A stretch of DNA of 21,209 nt, from the NCBI RefSeq assembly GCF_002377905.1, contig NZ_DFQS01000026.1, forward strand, positions 1 through 21,209, given 5' to 3'. This document shows, piece after piece, positions 16,133 to 21,209 of the stretch. Position numbers and translations under genes: made by a program. Within the stretch, counting starts at the first letter, position 1. Every line of letters starts with the position of its first letter. Below the pieces are notes generated by a model. The model ran no database searches. It saw nothing but the letters and a program-made list of their open reading frames with translations, and had not been told where the DNA came from. The DNA is from Psychrobacter sp. UBA3483. Lineage in GTDB: Bacteria; Pseudomonadota; Gammaproteobacteria; Pseudomonadales; Moraxellaceae.

Positions 16133-17737
16133 ATGAGTAGAATATTACAGCCTGAGGGCACAGCGATAGGCAGCCATATTAATCACAACGTTAATAGTGG
16201 CAATAGTAATAGTGCGAGTATTGCTAATAACGTCAATGCGGCTGCACTTAATGCTAATGTTATTACGGTGTTTGAGCATCAACGTTTAACGGCCCATGAT
16301 TTTGCGCACGTAGCGGACTTTCACTGGTTAATGGCGCAAGAGTTTGCCGTTTTTAGCATTAAACGTCAGCAAGGACAATGGCAGCTAAAAGTTGGGCATT
16401 ATATTGGCGTGATTTTACTACCAAGTGGTATGACGCTTGAGATATTGCCCAAGCTAATGGCAAAAACGTCTAGCAAACATAATCATCAACACCCATACGG
16501 TTTAGCTAAATCCAATGACATCAATCAAACACGGCAATGGGTGCAGGATATGCTGGCGGATTTAACCAGCAGTCATGATAAAAACAAGCTTCCTAATACA
16601 AAAAACTTTGGCCAAGTTAGCTCTCTGTTAGCAGCGCTACCGACTAAAACACTGCCATTATCTGATTGGCTGCTCGCACAATTTTTACAGCGTTTGGCGC
16701 ATTATCAGCCGACCAAGCACTATCAAGCGCGAATCCATAACCAAGCAGCGCTACAAGGTCGTTTGCTGATTAAAGAACAATTACGCCATAACTGCATGCA
16801 ACCGCATAAATTCATCTGTGAAAGCAGTGTGCTAAGCCAAGAGATGCTGTGTAATCGCTTAATTAAAAGCGCGCTGGTCTTACTAAATCCGCTATTGTCA
16901 GCATCAATGTCACTGCCCTTATTACAGCTGTGGCGACAAGTAGCAGTGTTAAGTCGTTACGAGCTGCAGCGGCTTGAGTCTTTTTATCAGCAAGCAAAGC
17001 GGCAATTGGCGCTACAGCCTTTATCTCGGCAGCAATTACAAGCGGCGCAGCAGTTATTAGACTTGGCTTATTGGCTCTTGCAGCAATCTGACGCTCATAC
17101 TGGCAATGGGATTAAGCCGCAAACATTAGCCAAGCAAAATACCGCACAACCGCGTTTATGCTTATTGATTGATATGAATCAAGCGTTTGAGCAGTGGGCA
17201 AGCCTACGCATAGCGAAAATGTTTCAGCAAACTGATTTGGCTTATCAGCCTTTGTTTCAAGCACAGCGAGTTTGGCTACATGATGCAAAAGGGCAGGCGT
17301 GTTTGTCTATTCGTCCTGATTTATTGATTTATAAAAGCGCTCAAGTGCAGACTGAGCCTAATCTCAAAGCGCTTGACGAGGACGCTGTAAAGCCAGAATC
17401 GCATACCTCTGCTTGCTCACAGCTATCAGCCCATTATAGTCATGTGATTGATATTAAATGGAAGCATTTGCCGCATGCAGGGGCGATTAGTGCGAGTGAT
17501 GCCTATCAGTTGAGCAGTTATGCGCAGGCTTATCATGCCGAGCAGGGCTGGCTGGTTTATCCGGTACAGGACAATCGCATACAACCAATCTTGCTTAAGC
17601 AACAAGCTTATAATGATGTAGACAATGATAAAAGCCACGAAAAGTCCGTAAAATATACCGAATTATGGCTAATACCCTTTAATGTGCTGAGCGGAACCAT
17701 AAATGGCGGCTTGCTTCCAGATTTGAATGTAGTATAA
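16133..17737 (+). CDS. mcrC: McrC-like nuclease subunit
   Basis: This is the nuclease partner of the preceding McrB-like motor, about 534 residues. The PD-(D/E)xK site is visible: RPDLLIY gives Asp396, and VIDIKWK gives Asp440 and Lys442, followed by SDAYQLSSYAQAY, which is typical of McrC. The N-terminal domain includes GVILLPSGMTLEILPKL (about 93-109), also a McrC hallmark. Two features stand out. Residues about 15-45 form an Asn/Ser/Ala-rich low-complexity leader. About 40 polar residues are inserted between the two catalytic acidic residues. At 534 residues it is much longer than E. coli McrC (about 350). Translation may start at GTG 16130 or ATG 16133; AAGG at 16116-16119 is nearer to the GTG. 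The short gap after the motor gene indicates one operon. A terminator candidate follows at 17792. Confidence 0.88.
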   Translation: MSRILQPEGTAIGSHINHNVNSGNSNSASIANNVNAAALNANVITVFEHQRLTAHDFAHVADFHWLMAQEFAVFSIKRQQGQWQLKVGHYIGVILLPSGMTLEILPKLMAKTSSKHNHQHPYGLAKSNDINQTRQWVQDMLADLTSSHDKNKLPNTKNFGQVSSLLAALPTKTLPLSDWLLAQFLQRLAHYQPTKHYQARIHNQAALQGRLLIKEQLRHNCMQPHKFICESSVLSQEMLCNRLIKSALVLLNPLLSASMSLPLLQLWRQVAVLSRYELQRLESFYQQAKRQLALQPLSRQQLQAAQQLLDLAYWLLQQSDAHTGNGIKPQTLAKQNTAQPRLCLLIDMNQAFEQWASLRIAKMFQQTDLAYQPLFQAQRVWLHDAKGQACLSIRPDLLIYKSAQVQTEPNLKALDEDAVKPESHTSACSQLSAHYSHVIDIKWKHLPHAGAISASDAYQLSSYAQAYHAEQGWLVYPVQDNRIQPILLKQQAYNDVDNDKSHEKSVKYTELWLIPFNVLSGTINGGLLPDLNVV

Positions 17738-17791
17738 TAAGCGCTGTTGGCAATGTAGTATTAAGACTGGTAAAAACCAACGTTGTGACAC

Positions 17792-17820
17792 CGCCATTTT
17801 TATAAAAAAGGCGTATTTTT
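17792..17820 (+). terminator. Candidate terminator of the McrBC-like operon
   Basis: CGCC (17792-17795) pairs with GGCG (17810-17813). After an A-A mismatch, TTTT pairs with AAAA around a 4-base loop. TATTTTT follows to 17820. It lies about 55 bases past the operon's last stop and just ahead of the tRNA promoter. Confidence 0.55.
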
Positions 17821-17861
17821 GAAAGAATTTAACGATTCTTTAAAATAATCAAAAATAGGTG

Positions 17862-17890
17862 TTGACACAATCGGCTTTACCCCTTAATAT
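17862..17890 (+). promoter_or_regulatory. Strong sigma-70 promoter of the tRNA cluster
   Basis: A perfect TTGACA (17862-17867) and TAATAT (17885-17890) are spaced by 17 bases. GC-rich GTGCACCTCG follows, as in stringently controlled stable-RNA promoters. A hairpin CCTCG/CGAGG (17896-17909) would form at the 5' end of the leader, about 70 bases before tRNA-Pro. Confidence 0.8.
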
Positions 17891-17979
17891 GTGCACCTCG
17901 ATAGCGAGGAACATTAACAAGTTAACGGTATTACCAATAACGAGTTAAGTAACAAATTATCGAGATAATAGAGAATTTC

Positions 17980-18055
<76 letters not shown>

Positions 18056-18066
18056 TCTATTTAAAG

Positions 18067-18086
18067 AGCCTTACAGGCTTTTTTTT
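18067..18086 (+). terminator. Intrinsic terminator between tRNA-Pro and tRNA-Arg
   Basis: AGCCT (18067-18071) pairs with AGGCT (18075-18079) around a 3-base loop and runs into eight T residues. It starts only 12 bases after the tRNA-Pro CCA, inside the tRNA cluster. Confidence 0.8.
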
Positions 18087-18164
18087 ATGTATGATGATAT
18101 TGTTTTTTATGTTAGATATTTCTGATATGATAAACCAATCAAAATATATAAAAGTCCTCTAAGA

Positions 18165-18241
18165 GCGCCTGTAGCTCAGCTGGATAGAGCATCTCCCTTC
18201 TAAGGAGGTGGCCGCAGGTTCGAATCCTGCCAGGCGCACCA
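18165..18241 (+). tRNA. tRNA-Arg (anticodon TCT)
   Basis: The acceptor stem pairs GCGCCTG with CAGGCGC. The anticodon loop CTTCTAA gives TCT, which reads AGA and AGG. The T-arm GGTTCGAATCC, discriminator A and an encoded CCA (18239-18241) are present. No strong promoter of its own is clear in the 78 bases after the preceding terminator. Confidence 0.97.
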
Positions 18242-18279
18242 TTTAGCCTGTCAATCTTGCCTTATCAGGCAATAGTTAT

Positions 18280-18356
18280 GGCGGTTGTAGCTCAGTTGGT
18301 AGAGCCCCGGGTTGTGATCTCGGTTGTCGTGGGTTCGAGTCCCATCAGTCGCCCCA
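18280..18356 (+). tRNA. tRNA-His (anticodon GTG)
   Basis: The loop TTGTGAT holds anticodon GTG. The acceptor stem is GCGGTTG with CAGTCGC, including a G-U and a U-G pair. The extra G at position -1 (18280) faces C73 (18353), the identity mark of histidine tRNA. CCA is encoded at 18354-18356. A TTGCCT/AGGCAA hairpin at 18257-18272 lies between it and tRNA-Arg. Confidence 0.97.
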
Positions 18357-18414
18357 TATTTTATTCTGCATTACCCCTCATATCTCATTAAATATCTTTT
18401 GTAAGTCCTCTATT

Positions 18415-18435
18415 TGCCTTTATGGGCATTTTTTT
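18415..18435 (+). terminator. Probable terminator after tRNA-His
   Basis: TGCCT (18415-18419) pairs with GGGCA (18424-18428), with one U-G pair and a 4-base loop. Seven T residues follow to 18435. The stem is short, but the position and T tract fit the end of the tRNA transcript. Confidence 0.6.
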
Positions 18436-18705
18436 ATGCCTGTCTGTTCGATATCAATAAATCCTATCTAAATTAATTTCGGTTTTCATTGTAGTAACTT
18501 CACTGTAAAGACGTTACATTACTACATCGAGCGCGACTGTTGATGTGTCGATTTATTTTAAGATGACGCTATTGCAAATTATAAACTTCTTAGACATTTA
18601 ATTCCCTAAGCGTTTGCCATATTTTTTCGTATCATAGCTGTCTTTACCTTTTATAGGTCTGTGTTTAAATTTAACCGTTGTTGTATGCTATTGAGGAAGT
18701 GAGCG
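18436..18705. other. Intergenic region upstream of the AraC-family gene
   Basis: No gene is seen. The striking element is the nested inverted repeat listed separately at 18490-18526. I could not fix a convincing promoter for the regulator gene. A GAGGAAG ribosome binding site just before 18706 is clear. Confidence 0.4.
18490..18526. promoter_or_regulatory. Nested inverted repeat, possible operator
   Basis: Outer arms TGTAGTAA (18490-18497) and TTACTACA (18519-18526) enclose inner arms TGTAA (18504-18508) and TTACA (18514-18518). All arms are perfect. The repeat lies about 180 bases before the AraC-family gene. Such symmetry fits a binding site for a dimeric regulator or a small hairpin. The AraC protein itself would more typically bind direct repeats. 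Confidence 0.5.
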
Positions 18706-19641
18706 ATGGACGCACTAAGCGTGTTGCTACAAAATGTACATTTATTCGAAACCAAATATTATCGATTGAATGTGACGGGCAATTGGTCTTATTCACTCAC
18801 TAGGCAAGATACGATTTTGTTTTATTTGGTCATGTCGGGTGGTTTTTGCATTGACGTCGGCAATGGCCCGCGAGAAACGCGCGCCGGTGACATGATTATG
18901 ATTCCAAGTGCGCATCAACATGTGAGTTACGCACTCGACTATCATGCTGATGCAGCGCAGCCGTTAGATGAATTACTGTCAAACTGTCAAGAGCATACGC
19001 TGGATGTAAAAGGTGACGGTGATTCTGAAGCGTCATTGATATTAATCGAGTGCAAGTACGACAAGGCGATGATTCGGCCTTTATTGTCCGTGCTGCCTCC
19101 GATACTGCCGGAAGTCAACGACGAAGATGATGGCCGCTTTGAGGTGATTGATGTCGAGATTAGGCTACTGACGCTAGAAGCTGAGCACGAGCGCATGGGT
19201 AAAACTGCGGTGATCAATCATTGGGCCAGTATTATGATGATTGAATGTTTGCGGGTATATATTGAAAGTCTGCCTGAAGCCACTGAGAATTGGCTAAAAG
19301 CCATGAAAGATCCATTTTTAACCAAAGCACTGGTTGCGATGCATGAGAAGCCAAGCGAAAATTGGACCATTAATAAGCTTGCTGAGGTAGCGGGCATGTC
19401 GCGCTCAAGCTTTGCCCAGCGCTTTAAAGAAGTCGTCGGTATACCGCCGTTGACCTATTTGATGGACTATCGCTTGCGCTTGGCTGCTCGTTATTTGCGT
19501 TTGCAGCAAAACAGTATCAGCCGTATCAGCGGTTTGGTCGGTTATGCCTCGGATTCAACCTTTAGCCAAGCGTTCAAGCGTGTCTATGGTATCTCGCCCA
19601 AAGCTTATCGGCAGCAGTATCAACAACAAACGCTCTCTTAA
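18706..19641 (+). CDS. AraC-family transcriptional regulator with cupin sensor domain
   Basis: This 311-residue DNA-binding protein has an N-terminal cupin-like sensor domain (about 10-125, Cupin_6 type). It includes the pattern YLVMSGGFCID and AGDMIMIPSAHQH near 60-72. The C-terminal AraC/XylS double helix-turn-helix domain covers about 203-307. The first HTH is at WTINKLAEVAGMSRSSFAQRF (220-240), and the second includes VGYASDSTFSQAFKRVYGISP (278-298), which matches the family signature. A region rich in Asp and Glu at 137-150 links them. The ligand and target genes are unknown. These regulators often control neighbouring oxidoreductase genes, but none adjoins here. The start has GAGGAAG nearby. 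A strong terminator follows, so the gene is a single transcription unit. Confidence 0.92.
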   Translation: MDALSVLLQNVHLFETKYYRLNVTGNWSYSLTRQDTILFYLVMSGGFCIDVGNGPRETRAGDMIMIPSAHQHVSYALDYHADAAQPLDELLSNCQEHTLDVKGDGDSEASLILIECKYDKAMIRPLLSVLPPILPEVNDEDDGRFEVIDVEIRLLTLEAEHERMGKTAVINHWASIMMIECLRVYIESLPEATENWLKAMKDPFLTKALVAMHEKPSENWTINKLAEVAGMSRSSFAQRFKEVVGIPPLTYLMDYRLRLAARYLRLQQNSISRISGLVGYASDSTFSQAFKRVYGISPKAYRQQYQQQTLS

Positions 19642-19667
19642 TTGGCTGTTAATTGCTATACTTTTTT

Positions 19668-19708
19668 AAAAAGCGCTCAGGCTATTTATTGGCTTTAGCG
19701 CTTTTTTT
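19668..19708 (+). terminator. Intrinsic terminator after the AraC-family gene
   Basis: AAAAAGCGCT (19668-19677) pairs perfectly over 10 bp with AGCGCTTTTT. The loop is 19 bases, and the T tract extends to 19708. The A tract on the left also permits action on the other strand. Confidence 0.8.
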
Positions 19709-19812
19709 CTCAATGCTCATTATTAATTAAACATTTTCGCTTTTTACCATAACCACTTTTTACCATCCCCTTTATCACTGATTTCGATACTGAGTATTTC
19801 GGCGACGGACAG

Positions 19813-19841
19813 CTGACAATGCACTTAGGTTAAGGTACTAT
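19813..19841 (+). promoter_or_regulatory. Candidate promoter of the 359-residue orphan gene
   Basis: CTGACA (19813-19818, five of six matches) and TACTAT (19836-19841, four of six) are 17 bases apart. Transcription would start near 19848, leaving a leader of about 150 bases before the ATG at 19998. Confidence 0.5.
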
Positions 19842-19851
19842 AGAGTCATGT

Positions 19852-19970
19852 TTTGCCCAAGCTTCATAGCGAGGTTTTAGCGCATTTTATGGCAGCGTCT
19901 GCTGGTCGCTATCGATAAGTAAGTAGTTATAAGTGCTGATAGGCTACTCATTTAGGATAACTTGGGCAAA
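19852..19970 (+). promoter_or_regulatory. Candidate structured RNA leader upstream of the orphan gene
   Basis: A perfect 10-bp stem, TTTGCCCAAG (19852-19861) with CTTGGGCAAA (19961-19970), would close a multi-branched fold starting a few bases after the predicted transcript start. Inside are a 7-bp stem, ATAGCGA (19866-19872) with TCGCTAT (19906-19912), holding a small CAGC/GCTG hairpin (19893-19904), and a 5-bp stem AGTAG (19922-19926) with CTACT (19944-19948). The GCAAA of the closing stem could instead pair with TTTGC at 19978-19982. It does not match a riboswitch class I know. Confidence 0.4.
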
Positions 19971-19997
19971 GTTCATTTTTGCAGCTAATGGTATTTT

Positions 19998-21077
19998 ATG
20001 ACTGAACCAACCGCTAAGCCAACCGTGACTTCAAATAGCCAGCGTACTACTGCGTCCGCTACTTCGACAGCCAACGCTGATAAAAAAGACGTAAAAAGTA
20101 AAGTGAGAAACAAACAGCGTGTGGCAAAAAATAAGCAAAAAGTTAACGTTACACCCGCCCTTGATAAAGCGGCGCTGCTCGCGTTATTTACCTTGCCAGA
20201 CGCCGAATCAAATGCTGAGTCAAATACTGAATCAGGTTTTGAGCAAGCAAGTCTAAATACTCTTAGCAGCAGTGAGTCGAACAGCAGCGAGACCAATGTC
20301 GCCGCGCAGCGGTTAGCGCTTTATCGTCGTCAGCATGAGCGCACACGTCAGCTATATATGGCTTCCGCCGCCACCCGTCCTACGTATCTTGTGCAAACGC
20401 TAAAAACGCAGTTTGCAGAATATCAGCAATATCTGCTTGCCCAGCAGCTTGATAAACGTGGTCTGATGGATACCGATGGGCTAGAGCGTTTATGGCAACA
20501 GTTGCACGTTGTCGATGATATTATCGAAGACATCGTGCGTCATATGCCCGCGCAGCAGCCTGCCGGTTGGCAGCTGACGACACAAGATGGTCACAATCCA
20601 CTGCGTTTCCCTACCGTTGGTAAGCTCAAGCACGACAAGCCTATCGTAGATCAAGGCAGCTTAAACAGTTATGTGCTTGGTCATTTTGGGGTCAGCAGTT
20701 TTACCTATGACCGCGCTTATTATATTGGTCACGTGGTTGGTTATTTATTTAGCTGCTATTTTTGTGCCCATCTGTCTATCAGTTATGGGGTTACCGCCCT
20801 TGCTCCGCAAATCGTGAGCGACTACGAATATGCCAGTCTTGAAACGCCGCATATGGTGAGGTTGCTACAAGGCTTGGATGGTTATTGCAAAAAACGTATT
20901 TATCAGTTGGCCGTTATTTGTGCGCGCCTTAGCGTCTTTGCCAGTGACAAGCGTATCGAGAGAATGCTGATTGCTGAGGTCAATGATTTTGATAAAAAAT
21001 TGCAACAACAGCATCTAGATGTTTTACTATTACAAGGCTTGATGCCGGATAGCAGCGATTCTACGCCGCTTTTTTAA
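19998..21077 (+). CDS. Uncharacterised 359-residue protein
   Basis: I do not recognise this protein. Residues 1-105 look disordered: a Thr/Ser/Ala-rich start, a strongly basic Lys/Arg stretch at 29-48, and an acidic Ser/Asn/Glu-rich part at 68-100 with repeated ESN triplets. Residues about 104-350 look folded and mostly helical. There are aromatic- and Gln-rich helices around 104-182 and a Tyr/Phe-rich segment FTYDRAYYIGHVVGYLFSCY (235-254), mildly hydrophobic but with charged flanks. A final helical part at 284-347 includes GYCKKRIYQLAVICARLSVF. There is no signal peptide and no clear transmembrane helix, so the cytoplasm is likely. The ribosome binding site is weak. The basic N-terminus suggests nucleic-acid or ribosome contact, but this is only a guess. 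Codon use resembles its neighbours. Confidence 0.8.
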   Translation: MTEPTAKPTVTSNSQRTTASATSTANADKKDVKSKVRNKQRVAKNKQKVNVTPALDKAALLALFTLPDAESNAESNTESGFEQASLNTLSSSESNSSETNVAAQRLALYRRQHERTRQLYMASAATRPTYLVQTLKTQFAEYQQYLLAQQLDKRGLMDTDGLERLWQQLHVVDDIIEDIVRHMPAQQPAGWQLTTQDGHNPLRFPTVGKLKHDKPIVDQGSLNSYVLGHFGVSSFTYDRAYYIGHVVGYLFSCYFCAHLSISYGVTALAPQIVSDYEYASLETPHMVRLLQGLDGYCKKRIYQLAVICARLSVFASDKRIERMLIAEVNDFDKKLQQQHLDVLLLQGLMPDSSDSTPLF

Positions 21078-21180
21078 GATTCTTACTCTTTAAAATCTAT
21101 TGTAAAATTTCTGGTGGTGTATCAAAAAGTATGCTGGGGTAATAAAAGAAGGGTGACAGCCTAAGCACGAGGATATATTT

Positions 21181-21209
21181 GTGGTTATGAAGACACAAAT
21201 ACAGATCAA
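21181..21209 (+). CDS. Possible start of a further gene, cut by the window edge
   Basis: GAGGA at 21169-21173 lies seven bases before a GTG at 21181, with an in-frame ATG at 21187. The frame stays open for the remaining nine codons (beginning M-V-M-K-T-Q). Too little is visible to name a product. Confidence 0.35.

Noticed and set aside
19848..19880. Ten-codon open frame at the predicted transcript start of the orphan gene, considered as a leader peptide.
   Set aside because: It would be leaderless, has no run of a regulatory amino acid and could easily occur by chance.

Overview
The window looks like a chromosomal segment of a Moraxellaceae bacterium, most likely Psychrobacter. I infer this from protein resemblance, moderate GC with AT-rich intergenic DNA, and the mix of a wax ester synthase/acyl-CoA:diacylglycerol acyltransferase, a stand-alone GspE ATPase and long-form HemF and Dxs. 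No database search was possible. Most of the window is ordinary housekeeping sequence. The accessory part is a two-gene McrBC-like restriction system next to a tRNA cluster.

Left part (1-4410): a beta-carbonic anhydrase and a glyoxalase I are on the + strand. A bidirectional-looking terminator separates them from a lipoprotein cytochrome c' on the - strand. Behind that gene is a ribA-hemF operon, also on the - strand, for riboflavin and heme synthesis. Centre (4411-10708): dxs and suhB are on + and face a wax synthase and thiG on -. The Dxs product, 1-deoxy-D-xylulose 5-phosphate, feeds both isoprenoid synthesis and the thiazole made by ThiG. The stop codon of the wax synthase lies in the loop of the terminator it shares with suhB.

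Right part (11124-17820): gspE on + converges on a secreted RidA-family protein and a DUF4442 thioesterase-like protein, both on -. A 47-bp imperfect palindrome lies in the gap between the thioesterase gene and the McrB/McrC pair. The McrB-like ATPase has no N-terminal recognition domain. Instead it carries an inserted segment resembling a winged helix between Walker A and Walker B.

End (17862-21209): a strong promoter drives tRNA-Pro(TGG), followed by tRNA-Arg(TCT) and tRNA-His(GTG), with an intrinsic terminator after the first tRNA. Next is an AraC-family regulator preceded by a nested inverted repeat. Last is a 359-residue protein I do not recognise. A good promoter precedes it, and its leader can fold into a multi-branched structure closed by a perfect 10-bp stem. 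I consider this leader and the McrBC variant the two most interesting items. A possible next gene starts at the right edge.
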